From assembly GCA_964644025.1 (NCBI GenBank), contig CAZXVW010000227.1, forward strand, positions 1 to 6,249: a DNA stretch of 6,249 bases, given 5' to 3'. How positions within the stretch are numbered: the stretch's first letter is position 1; each line of letters starts with the position of its first letter. This document shows, in pieces, positions 1 through 5,518 of this stretch. Below the pieces are notes generated by a model. That model saw only the letters and a list, made by a program, of their open reading frames with translations. It had not been told where the DNA came from and did no database searches. The position numbers and the translations under genes were made by a program. This DNA comes from CAZXVW01 sp964644025. Its GTDB lineage: Bacteria > Acidobacteriota > Terriglobia > Bryobacterales > Bryobacteraceae.

Positions 1-217
1 GCCGAGTTGCGCCACCGGGAATGTGACCAACAAGCGCTTGGTGGTGCCAAATGAAAAAGTAACCGAAACGCGGGAGGCCGTAGTCCGCCCGTAAGGAATT
101 TCCGAGTACAGGTGAGAGTGCGAAAAGACCGGCGTCCGGTGCCGGTGGTGCGTTTCACCGGATGGGTGCAAAATTGCTACCGGTCTGGTGATGGTCCCGC
201 CGAAGAAAGCAAAACGT
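1..217 (+). ncRNA. Possible structured RNA; candidate group II intron domain I remnant
   Basis: No convincing protein is visible on either strand. The stretch is dense in potential hairpins read on the plus strand: CAAGCGCTTG (31-40) flanked by CCA/TGG, ACCGGC/GCCGGT (128-133 with 141-146), GGTG/CACC (147-150 with 156-159), and a bulged GGTGCAA/TTGCTACC stem near 165-181. Phrases such as AACCGAAACGCGGGAGG, TCCGAGTACAGGTGAGAG and TGCGAAAAGACC read like the domain I region of bacterial group II introns. This is recognition from memory, not an alignment. No domain V or intron-encoded reverse transcriptase lies in the window, so it would be a fragment or run off the left edge. It abuts the point where the ADP-ribosylglycohydrolase-like gene is broken, which fits an insertion or rearrangement. 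Alternatives are another structured RNA or degraded intergenic sequence. Confidence 0.35.
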
Positions 218-430
218 TCACCGGCGGCCGCGGCGACCCGAAGGCCAGAGCCCTTCTGTCGGGCTGCCCAGCGCATTGGCAATGGCCAGGCCGTTCATCA
301 TGCCTTCGACCTTCGCGTAAGAGAACGAATCCGGAAGCGGCGCGGGCCTCTCGTCGAAAATGACTCCGCGTCTTACCCTGAGCAGGCCGCCTGAGAGCAG
401 GCTTTCGAATGCCGCTCTATTCTGTGTCAT
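218..430 (-). pseudogene. ADP-ribosylglycohydrolase-like protein, N-terminal fragment
   Basis: The fragment has 70 codons. Residues 40-67 read KVEGMMNGLAIANALGSPTE followed by GLWPSGRR, which matches the first conserved block of the ADP-ribosylglycohydrolase (DraG/ARH) family, usually R-I-x-G-x-L-L-G-L-A-I-G-D-A-L-G-x-x-x-E. Family members hydrolyse ADP-ribose from proteins or related substrates using two metal ions and are normally about 250-350 residues, so most of the catalytic domain is absent. The start is well supported: AAGGA (plus 436-440) lies 5 bases before the ATG. The reading frame ends at a TGA at 218-220, and none of the sequence further left restores family resemblance. It lies 101 bases downstream of the 350-residue gene in the same direction, so the two may once have been an operon. 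In the motif the usual G-D is A-N, so it may belong to a divergent branch. A short functional protein is unlikely. Confidence 0.6.
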
Positions 431-489
431 CCGGTTCCTTCGGCCGGTGCCCGGGCCGGGCCGAACCCCTCACCATCCCGCCACCCCTT

Positions 490-505
490 CCGGAGAAGCC
501 TCCGG
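490..505 (-). other. Perfect 6-bp hairpin between two leftward genes
   Basis: On the minus strand, CCGGAG-GCTT-CTCCGG forms a perfect stem with a 4-base loop, 27 bases after the stop of the 350-residue gene. No T-run follows, so it is not a canonical intrinsic terminator. It may be a 3'-end-stabilising stem or chance in GC-rich spacer. Confidence 0.35.
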
Positions 506-531
506 GAAACAGGCTCCGGTGGGCCGAGCCC

Positions 532-1584
532 TCACGCACGCCCCTCGGGGGGCAGGATCGCCAGCAAATGCTTCAGGATCGTGTCCCTCACATCTCCCTC
601 GCCCACGCCCAGCAGCTCCGCCAGCCACCGCGCCCGCACCCGGTGAGTGAGCACTAGATTCGTCGCCACGTTTTCCCGGTACAGAACCGTAGGGATGAAG
701 GAGACGAACGTGGGTACGTAACCGGACCCGAGTGAGTCCCAGGTCCAGGTGCCAAGAAGGTGGGCCCGGGTGCGCGACTCCGCTTCCAACCGGTTTAACG
801 CAGTGGTGGTGCGGGCGGCATCGGCGCGCGCCAGCGTCATGGGCAGCTTCAACAGAAGCAGCAGCCCACTGCCGAGCCTCGGGTGCTCGGTGTCGCCCAC
901 CGCCTGGAGCAGGCAAGTATCCGAGCCGAACGGAAACTCCGCCGTGAGCCCGTCTCTGCCGGCGTTGGCGTAACAGTTTGTGTGGTTGAGCATCTCCGCG
1001 ATGCGAGCAAATTCATCGGTATCGGCCCAGGGTGATCGCCTGGCTCCGCGAGGAGCGACGATGTCGCGGACCAGGTTCAACATGTCATCCGGTTCGACGC
1101 GGGCGCCGCTGGAGGGATGGACAGACTGGTCGGCGACCGCGCCCAGGCGATTTCCGAGGACCTCCGCCATCGTCTCCGCCTCGATCACCTGGATGATGGC
1201 GCTGGGAGCGAAGAGTTTCTCAATGATCCAGTCGAACGTCTCCTGGTGGACGAACACGCTGGTGTAAAGCTGGATCTTCCGGTGCGGGACGTCGCAGACC
1301 GGCGTGGCAACCGTAGCGAACCGTCCCAGGGCCGCCAGTTTCTCTGCGACTGCAACTGAGAACGGCACGTCGCTCAAAAAGTCCGTCCGGGCCGAAATTC
1401 GGAACAGCTCGAAACCTTCATCCACGAAGCCAGGTTCGGACCATATTGTCTGGCGGTGGCGGTGCGCCCACCAGGAGAACCCCCGCTCCTCCCATACCGC
1501 CCATTTGCGATCCACCATACAGATCTCGTAGGTGCGGTGCACCGCCTCGATACCCAGGTCGTCCGGAGAGGTTCTACGCCGCAT
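532..1584 (-). CDS. Conserved-looking hypothetical protein, 350 aa, soluble
   Basis: I do not recognise a named family. The protein has no signal peptide and no clear membrane span; the leucine run near residues 240-247 is too short and is followed by K-L-P. The N-terminus is rich in aromatics (RKWAVWEERGFSWWAHRHRQ, residues 26-45) and leads into a block ending ELFRISARTDFL (residues 59-70), giving the impression of a conserved uncharacterised bacterial protein. Two segments look alike: residues 104-144 (ending MAEVLG) and 288-325 (ending LAELLG), each a hydrophobic strand, then an aromatic/charged helix, then a strand and a final A-E-x-L-G helix, suggesting a duplicated domain. The ATG at 1584 is preceded by AAAGGAGGAA with GGAGG 13 bases upstream, a good but long-spaced ribosome site. 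It is the first gene of a leftward pair with the broken ADP-ribosylglycohydrolase-like fragment. No catalytic motif is evident, so no function is assigned. Confidence 0.8.
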   Translation of the reverse strand: MRRRTSPDDLGIEAVHRTYEICMVDRKWAVWEERGFSWWAHRHRQTIWSEPGFVDEGFELFRISARTDFLSDVPFSVAVAEKLAALGRFATVATPVCDVPHRKIQLYTSVFVHQETFDWIIEKLFAPSAIIQVIEAETMAEVLGNRLGAVADQSVHPSSGARVEPDDMLNLVRDIVAPRGARRSPWADTDEFARIAEMLNHTNCYANAGRDGLTAEFPFGSDTCLLQAVGDTEHPRLGSGLLLLLKLPMTLARADAARTTTALNRLEAESRTRAHLLGTWTWDSLGSGYVPTFVSFIPTVLYRENVATNLVLTHRVRARWLAELLGVGEGDVRDTILKHLLAILPPEGRA

Positions 1585-1740
1585 TCTGCCGCTGTTTCCT
1601 CCTTTGTGCTCGCCGAATCAGCGATTCCGCTCGTTCACCTGATACGGGTGGCCCCTGCCTCACCACCAATCGCCGGGGGACCGGCCGGCGGCCTCGCCTC
1701 ACCGAAACCGGCCGGACGCGTACGCGAGCCGACATCGAGC

Positions 1741-1770
1741 ATTTTCGGTTAATTGTTCAAATTCTGTCAA
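1741..1770 (-). promoter_or_regulatory. Possible sigma-70-type promoter for the 350-aa gene
   Basis: On the minus strand a perfect -35 hexamer TTGACA (1770-1765) is followed 18 bases later by GAAAAT (1746-1741), a 4/6 match to TATAAT. The segment is a local AT-rich island in a GC-rich spacer. Transcription would begin near 1734 and leave a leader of about 150 bases before the ATG at 1584. The weak -10 and long spacing keep confidence low. Confidence 0.35.
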
Positions 1771-1778
1771 GCCGCACG

Positions 1779-1809
1779 AAAAAAGCCCATCCTGGCGGTC
1801 CCGGGGCTT
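1779..1809 (-). terminator. Intrinsic terminator-like hairpin, minus strand
   Basis: Read leftward, AAGCCC (1809-1804) pairs with GGGCTT (1788-1783) across a 15-base loop, and the right arm runs into six consecutive T (1784-1779). This is the shape of a Rho-independent terminator for leftward transcription. No leftward gene lies immediately to its right, so it would stop antisense or read-through transcripts just before the candidate promoter at 1741-1770. The large loop lowers confidence. Confidence 0.45.
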
Positions 1810-1867
1810 CCCGTTTCGGCGTGCTCCGGCAACGTGGACGCCCTCCGTCCTGGCGCCGCATGGTTTG

Positions 1868-1897
1868 GTCCGGTTGCTCGCCGGACGGGATATTCCC
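1868..1897. promoter_or_regulatory. Two adjacent palindromes upstream of the tadG-like gene
   Basis: GTCCGG-TTGCTCG-CCGGAC (1868-1886) is a perfect 6-bp inverted repeat, followed directly by GGGA-TAT-TCCC (1887-1897). They lie about 95-125 bases before the tadG-like start. Either could be a regulator-binding site or a leader hairpin. No matching promoter hexamers were found on the plus strand here, so the role is open. Confidence 0.25.
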
Positions 1898-1991
1898 TTG
1901 CAGATTCCGACACCCGGCGCGGTGGCTTCTGGGGCTGCCGGTAAAGATCCGCCCGCGGGCTGACGATCAAGATGGAGTGAGACCGCGATCC

Positions 1992-3002
1992 ATGCGGAAC
2001 GAAAGCGGAAGTGTGGGGGCACGACGGCACGGTTTTGGATTGCTGGTCGTACTGGCAGCGATGGGCGTGGCCGTGCTCAGCCTCGGCCTGGTGATTGATC
2101 TCAGCCATCTATACCTGGTTCGAAACACGCTCGGAACTCTGGCCGGTAACGCCGCCCTCGCTGCTGCTTATGAGCTGGACGGCACCTGGGACGGCATCTG
2201 GAGAGCGCGGCAGGCTGCGGCAGACTGGCGCCAGACCAGCAGCCGACCGGAGCTGTTCGGTTCGTTTCCCATTGTCGCGCTGCGCGCCGAGTTCGCCACC
2301 GGCCCGGAAGCACCCTACGCCGCGACGCCCGCAAGCGCCGCCGGCTGCCGCTTCGTGCGTGTCACCGCCACCGCCGAGGCGCGGTTGTTCTTCATGCCGA
2401 TGATTCCGGGCGTCGGCGTCTCCCGGCGGGTCAGCGCCGCCGCGGTCGCCGGCCAGCGGATGATCCAGGCCGCCGGCGAAGGACTGGCGCCGTTGTCCCC
2501 GGCGGCGCCTGACCCCGGCGCGCCGGATTTCGGTTTTGTGGCCGGACAAAGCTACCTGCTCGAGGCTGCCTCCCCTCAGTCGGCATCCGGCTACGTTGAT
2601 GTCGGCCAGAGCCTGGATGAAGCCGGCGCCGAGGATACGGTGGTCAACGGCAGTTATTACCTGCCGGAACCGCTCGGCGTTGGCAAGAAGCTGCAGCGCG
2701 TCAAGCAGCCGGTGGGACTGGCCAGGGCGCTGCGAAGACGTTTTCTTCAGGACACCGATACTGCCGCGGTCTCCTTCCCCGGCTACGCAGGTAATGGCCG
2801 GAGAATCCTGGTAGTTCCCGTTAATGATGGCTCCCGGCCCCCGGTCATCGTCGGCTTCGCCGCCTTCCTGTTGCCGGCTCGTTCCTGCCGCGGTCCGGAG
2901 GGCCCTTGTCAGGCAACCTACATCAATTCGTCGCCCGTACTGCAGGGCAAGAGAGCCGGCGCCGGTGGGCCGGGGCTTTACCAGGTGGGGCTGGTCCGGT
3001 AA
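1992..3002 (+). CDS. TadG-like pilus/envelope protein, 336 aa
   Basis: The N-terminus carries basic residues (ARRHGF, 10-15), a single hydrophobic segment at about residues 15-37, then DLSHLYLVRNTLGTLAGNAA, where Tad-type Flp pilus proteins usually have D-x-x-R-x-Y-x-x-R-x-x-L-Q-x-A-A-D-A-A-A-L. The following ALAAAYELDGT is also typical. This architecture anchors the protein in the inner membrane with the bulk outside the cytoplasm. The remaining roughly 300 residues hold no motif I can name; two cysteines near residues 297-305 (SCRGPEGPC) could form a disulfide. The reading frame stays open upstream, but that sequence is not protein-like and overlaps the opposite gene. The ATG at 1992 is chosen because it places the anchor at the N-terminus; the best ribosome site, GGAG at 1974-1977, is 14 bases away, so the start is less certain than the gene. 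It is followed 9 bases later by a TadE-like gene, a common pairing. The role in Flp pilus assembly or surface attachment is inferred from the family. Confidence 0.8.
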   Translation: MRNESGSVGARRHGFGLLVVLAAMGVAVLSLGLVIDLSHLYLVRNTLGTLAGNAALAAAYELDGTWDGIWRARQAAADWRQTSSRPELFGSFPIVALRAEFATGPEAPYAATPASAAGCRFVRVTATAEARLFFMPMIPGVGVSRRVSAAAVAGQRMIQAAGEGLAPLSPAAPDPGAPDFGFVAGQSYLLEAASPQSASGYVDVGQSLDEAGAEDTVVNGSYYLPEPLGVGKKLQRVKQPVGLARALRRRFLQDTDTAAVSFPGYAGNGRRILVVPVNDGSRPPVIVGFAAFLLPARSCRGPEGPCQATYINSSPVLQGKRAGAGGPGLYQVGLVR

Positions 3003-3011
3003 GGGGGAATC

Positions 3012-3488
3012 ATGACGCACTGCACCAGGAAACCGGGTTACGGGCGCCGCGGCAGCGGACTGCTGGAATTCGCCCTGGGCCTTCCGGCATTGGTCCTGTT
3101 GGTGGCCGGGCTGAGCCAACTGACCTATTCCGTTTGGGTCTACAACCGCCTGGCCTCGGCTGTCCGGGACGGGGCGCGTTATGCCGCCGCCACCTCCTTC
3201 GACGAACCGGGCCACCGGTTCGCCGGCCGGGTAAAGAACGTGGTCGTGTACGGCCAGCCCGCGCCCGGCCCTGCGGCGGCTCCCCTGGCGCCCGGACTTC
3301 AGCCAGGCAACGTCCGGGTTTCCTGGAGCCGCGACGCCGCCGGCGCTCCCCGCACGGTTACCGTCTCGGTTTCCGGCTATCGCCTGCCGGCGCTGCTCCA
3401 GTGGATGGAACTCTCCGGCCGGCCCCGCGCCACGGCCCGCTTCCTGGGGTGCTGGAAGCCCGCGCCGGTCCCCGGGCCGCGCTCCTGA
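3012..3488 (+). CDS. TadE-like pilus/envelope protein, 158 aa
   Basis: A short basic start (YGRRGSG, residues 10-16) is followed by LLEFALGLPALVLLVAGLSQL, the TadE-family signature: a conserved glutamate (E19) at the head of one hydrophobic segment (about 17-37), in the manner of type IV pilin-like processing regions. After it comes YNRLASAVRDGARYAA, the usual amphipathic A-x-x-x-A-x-R-x-G-A-R-Y-A-A helix. The length matches the family (about 130-200 residues). TadE proteins are minor pseudopilins that work with the Tad secretion apparatus. The ATG has GGGGGA at 3003-3008, a good spacing, and begins 9 bases after the tadG-like stop, so the two are almost surely co-transcribed and perhaps translationally coupled. 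None of the Tad motor, secretin, prepilin peptidase or major Flp pilin genes is present in the window, so the pair may depend on machinery encoded elsewhere. Confidence 0.87.
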   Translation: MTHCTRKPGYGRRGSGLLEFALGLPALVLLVAGLSQLTYSVWVYNRLASAVRDGARYAAATSFDEPGHRFAGRVKNVVVYGQPAPGPAAAPLAPGLQPGNVRVSWSRDAAGAPRTVTVSVSGYRLPALLQWMELSGRPRATARFLGCWKPAPVPGPRS

Positions 3489-3660
3489 GCCTCCCCCGGC
3501 CGTCACACCCAGGCAGACGATCCGGCGGAAACTCCAGGCCGGCTCCTTCTTCCAACCAGCGTAGCGCACGCACTGCCGAGCTCAGATCATGATATGATGA
3601 GAGGCAGAAGATATTATAGACCTATTAGCATATCTGTCCTGTCGGCCGGAGCCCAAAATG
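3489..3660. other. Spacer with AT-rich island and possible promoter elements
   Basis: No gene is visible. Positions 3585-3637 are a sharp AT-rich island in GC-rich surroundings. On the minus strand it contains a perfect TATAAT (3618-3613) preceded 16 bases upstream by AGGACA (3640-3635; 4/6 to TTGACA), which would drive transcription leftward, antisense to the tadE-like gene. On the plus strand TATGAT (3593-3598) resembles a -10 but has no fitting -35. The island may hold the promoter of the M48 gene, but I cannot place it on that strand. Confidence 0.3.
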
Positions 3661-3683
3661 GCTCGCTCAGCCCGCCTCCATTG

Positions 3684-3712
3684 GCGGCGGCGCCGGCTTC
3701 GCCGCCGCTTTT
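3684..3712 (+). terminator. Intrinsic terminator after the tadG/tadE-like operon
   Basis: GCGGCGGCG (3684-3692), a 7-base loop and CGCCGCCGC (3700-3708) form a perfect 9-bp GC stem followed by TTTT (3709-3712). An outer pair GCTCGC/GCGAGC (3661-3666 with 3713-3718) could extend it. It sits about 195 bases after the tadE-like stop and 64 bases before the M48 start, so it would separate the two transcription units. The T-run is short. Confidence 0.55.
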
Positions 3713-3775
3713 GCGAGCGGGGGTAGGTTGGCGATGCTCCGGCTGTGGTGAAATAGAGGCAGGGAGAAGGCGCCA

Positions 3776-4738
3776 ATGACCGGGGAACGCATCTGGCGGC
3801 AGCAAGCGCGGAACCTTCTGCACAGCCTGGTGCTGATGGCGGGCATGATCCTGCTGCTGGCCGCCGTCGGCTGGTTACTGGCCGGCGCGGCGGGCCTGAT
3901 CGTGCTGGCGGTGATGGGCGCCGGGCTGCTGGTGGCCGCGCCCCGCGTGACCCCGGTTTTCCTGCTCCGCATGTTCGGCGCGCGGCCGCTGTCGCCGCTC
4001 GAGGCCCCTTCGTTATTTCAAATGGTGGAGGAGCTGAGCGCCCGCGCCGGACTGCCCGCCCCGCCCCGGCTCTGGTATGTCGCCAGTCCCGTCGCCAACG
4101 CCTTCTCGGTAGGCTCGCCGGAGGAGGCCGCCGTCACCGTGACCGACGGCCTGCTGCGTCATCTGAACGGTCGCGAGATTCTCGGCGTGCTGGCGCACGA
4201 GGTGGCCCACATTCGCCATAACGACCTGGCCGTGCTGACGTTGGCGGATCTGGTAAGCCGGGTGACCTTCTTCTTCTCCTGGATCGGCCAGTTGCTGCTG
4301 ATCGTGAACCTGCCCCTGTGGTTGGCCGCCGGATACCGCATGCCCTGGCTGCCGGTTCTCCTGCTCTTGTTCGCTCCTTCTCTGAGCGGGATGCTGCAGC
4401 TCGCTCTGTCGCGTTCCCGGGAGTACGACGCCGACCTCGGCGCTGTCCAGCTCACCGGCGATCCCCGGGGCCTGGCCGCCGCGCTCCGCAAGATCGAAGC
4501 CCTGCAGGTGGGTTTTCTGGAGCGGGTCCTGCTGCCCGGCCGGCGCATTCCCGAGCCCTCCTTGCTCCGGACTCATCCGGACACCGGGGAGCGGGTCCGC
4601 CGCCTGCTCGAGCTGGAAGAGGAACTGGAGGCCGCCACCACGCCCGCCGCCGTTGTCAGCTCCTGGCCCGATCACGATTTGCCCGCGCTACCGCTGACCC
4701 AGTTGCCTCGGTGGCGCTGGACCGGCCTGTGGCACTGA
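3776..4738 (+). CDS. HtpX-like M48 family membrane zinc metalloprotease, 320 aa
   Basis: The zinc-binding helix HEVAH (residues 141-145, in LAHEVAHIRHND) and the downstream EYDAD with E216 as the expected third ligand define a peptidase of family M48 (gluzincins). E142 is the expected catalytic glutamate. Membrane segments fall at about 14-36 and 39-55, and a second pair at about 164-185 and 190-211 lies between the two metal motifs, the HtpX arrangement. A C-terminal THPDTGERVRRLLELEEE (around residue 265-280) matches the family's usual H-P-x-x-x-x-R-I-x-x-L ending; a tryptophan-containing tail follows. E. coli HtpX is 293 residues, so the length is normal. HtpX degrades misfolded inner-membrane proteins alongside FtsH, and the neighbouring chaperone genes fit that role. 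The ATG at 3776 has GGGAG and GAAGG 9 and 5 bases upstream. HtpX proper versus a related M48 paralogue cannot be settled here, so no symbol is given. Confidence 0.92.
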   Translation: MTGERIWRQQARNLLHSLVLMAGMILLLAAVGWLLAGAAGLIVLAVMGAGLLVAAPRVTPVFLLRMFGARPLSPLEAPSLFQMVEELSARAGLPAPPRLWYVASPVANAFSVGSPEEAAVTVTDGLLRHLNGREILGVLAHEVAHIRHNDLAVLTLADLVSRVTFFFSWIGQLLLIVNLPLWLAAGYRMPWLPVLLLLFAPSLSGMLQLALSRSREYDADLGAVQLTGDPRGLAAALRKIEALQVGFLERVLLPGRRIPEPSLLRTHPDTGERVRRLLELEEELEAATTPAAVVSSWPDHDLPALPLTQLPRWRWTGLWH

Positions 4739-4830
4739 TTCCATTCCGCTTTCCCGCCAACCAACTCGCGGACGAGCGCCCGATCCTGCCGTCCGGCTCC
4801 GATTAGTGCCAAATTTTACGAAAATCTTAC

Positions 4831-4858
4831 TTGACAGCGATCAGATTTTATGTAGAAT
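4831..4858 (+). promoter_or_regulatory. Strong sigma-70-type promoter for hsp20
   Basis: A perfect TTGACA (4831-4836) is followed after 16 bases by TAGAAT (4853-4858), 5/6 to TATAAT, in an AT-rich island. Transcription would begin near 4865, leaving a leader of about 75 bases. The word ATGTAGAA occurs twice, 12 bases apart (4850 and 4862), across the -10 and start region. The -10 is housekeeping-like, not the CCCCAT type of sigma-32, so heat control, if any, would come from a repressor or the RNA leader. Confidence 0.65.
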
Positions 4859-4871
4859 GAAATGTAGAAAG

Positions 4872-4896
4872 CGGTGAGACCTGGGTGATCTCACCG
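4872..4896 (+). promoter_or_regulatory. Inverted repeat with 9-base gap in the hsp20 leader (candidate operator or RNA hairpin)
   Basis: CGGTGAGA (4872-4879) and TCTCACCG (4889-4896) are perfect inverted repeats separated by 9 bases. The element lies just after the predicted transcription start and 43 bases before the hsp20 ATG. The gap equals that of CIRCE, the HrcA operator (TTAGCACTC-N9-GAGTGCTAA), but the arm sequence is different. It could bind a heat-shock repressor or form a leader stem-loop. Confidence 0.5.
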
Positions 4897-4939
4897 GATC
4901 CTTCAACTTGTCAACATCATGAACTGAGGAGGTATGAGC

Positions 4940-5407
4940 ATGTTCACGAGGATGTTTGAAGAGATGGACAGAATTCGTCGCGACATGGATCGTCTCTTTG
5001 AACGCCACTTCGGCTCGCGCTGGAGTGCGCCGGAAACCACCGGCGAGTGGACCTTCACGCTTCCCGTGGAAACCGGCTGGACGGATGACTACCTCAACTT
5101 GCGGGTCATCCTGCCCGGTGTCAAGGAGAAGGATTTCAACCTGACGGTTCAGGGCAACCAGCTCGTCATCCGCGGTGAGCGGAAGCAGCCGGAGAACTTC
5201 GGCCGTGACGACTCGGTCTGGCACGCCATCCCTTACGGGAAATTCGAGCGGGTGCTCGACCTGCCGAACGGACTGAACCTGGAGAAGCTGGAAGCCCGGC
5301 TGCACGATGGCGTCCTGGACATCCACGTGCCGCTGGCAGCCGAGGTGAAGCCGCGCCGGATCGAGATCCAAACCGGCGAAGAGCGCAAGCAACTCGCGGC
5401 CGCCTGA
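4940..5407 (+). CDS. Hsp20 / alpha-crystallin small heat-shock protein, 155 aa
   Basis: This is an ATP-independent holding chaperone that binds unfolding proteins in the cytoplasm and passes them to DnaK/ClpB. A charged helical N-terminus (MDRIRRDMDRLFERHFG, residues 9-25) precedes the alpha-crystallin domain at about 40-131. Landmarks are LRVILPGV (54-61), YGKFERVLDLP (99-109), ARLHDGVLDIHVP (119-131) and the C-terminal IEI (141-143), the I-x-I anchor that joins dimers into oligomers. Length is typical. The start is set at 4940, not at the ATG at 4934: AGGAGG (4927-4932) lies only 1 base before the first ATG but 7 bases before the second, the normal spacing. It has its own promoter and a leader inverted repeat, and is followed 111 bases later by a J-domain gene in the same direction. 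The identification is firm; its regulation is inferred. Confidence 0.95.
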   Translation: MFTRMFEEMDRIRRDMDRLFERHFGSRWSAPETTGEWTFTLPVETGWTDDYLNLRVILPGVKEKDFNLTVQGNQLVIRGERKQPENFGRDDSVWHAIPYGKFERVLDLPNGLNLEKLEARLHDGVLDIHVPLAAEVKPRRIEIQTGEERKQLAAA

Positions 5408-5425
5408 GCGAAGCATCATCGCCCG

Positions 5426-5460
5426 GAGCCGGGCTCCGGTCGGTGACCGAGGCCCGGCTC
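5426..5460 (+). other. Long GC-rich hairpin between hsp20 and the J-domain gene
   Basis: GAGCCGGGC (5426-5434) pairs perfectly with GCCCGGCTC (5452-5460), and within the loop CGGTC (5437-5441) pairs with GACCG (5445-5449), giving an almost continuous 35-base hairpin. No T-run follows on the plus strand. It begins 19 bases after the hsp20 stop, so it may stabilise the hsp20 mRNA end, partly stop transcription and lower expression of the downstream gene, or be a Rho-related site. Confidence 0.5.
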
Positions 5461-5518
5461 GCCACGGCGGCCTGGCCGGGCGGATCCAGCCGGAGCCGGC
5501 ACGCCAGGAATCCCGCCC

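Noticed and set aside
1861..1879. Possible sigma-54 promoter (TGG...TTGC) upstream of the tadG-like gene
   Set aside because: The distance between the GG and GC elements is 12 or 7 bases, not the required 10.
1446..1991. In-frame extension upstream of the tadG-like start
   Set aside because: The frame is open, but the translation is Arg/Pro-rich, overlaps the opposite 350-aa gene and would bury the N-terminal membrane anchor inside the protein.
1741..1991. Cyclic-di-GMP or other known riboswitch in the spacer
   Set aside because: I looked for GEMM-type conserved blocks on both strands and found none; only isolated hairpins remain.
2109..3569. Long open minus-strand frame opposite the tadG/tadE-like genes
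   Set aside because: It is an antisense shadow: its composition is Gly/Arg/Pro-rich without family resemblance, and the plus-strand frames contain clear Tad motifs and ribosome sites.
4013..4675. Open minus-strand frame opposite the M48 protease gene
   Set aside because: It is Gln/Gly-rich antisense to the region encoding HEVAH and EYDAD; no independent support.
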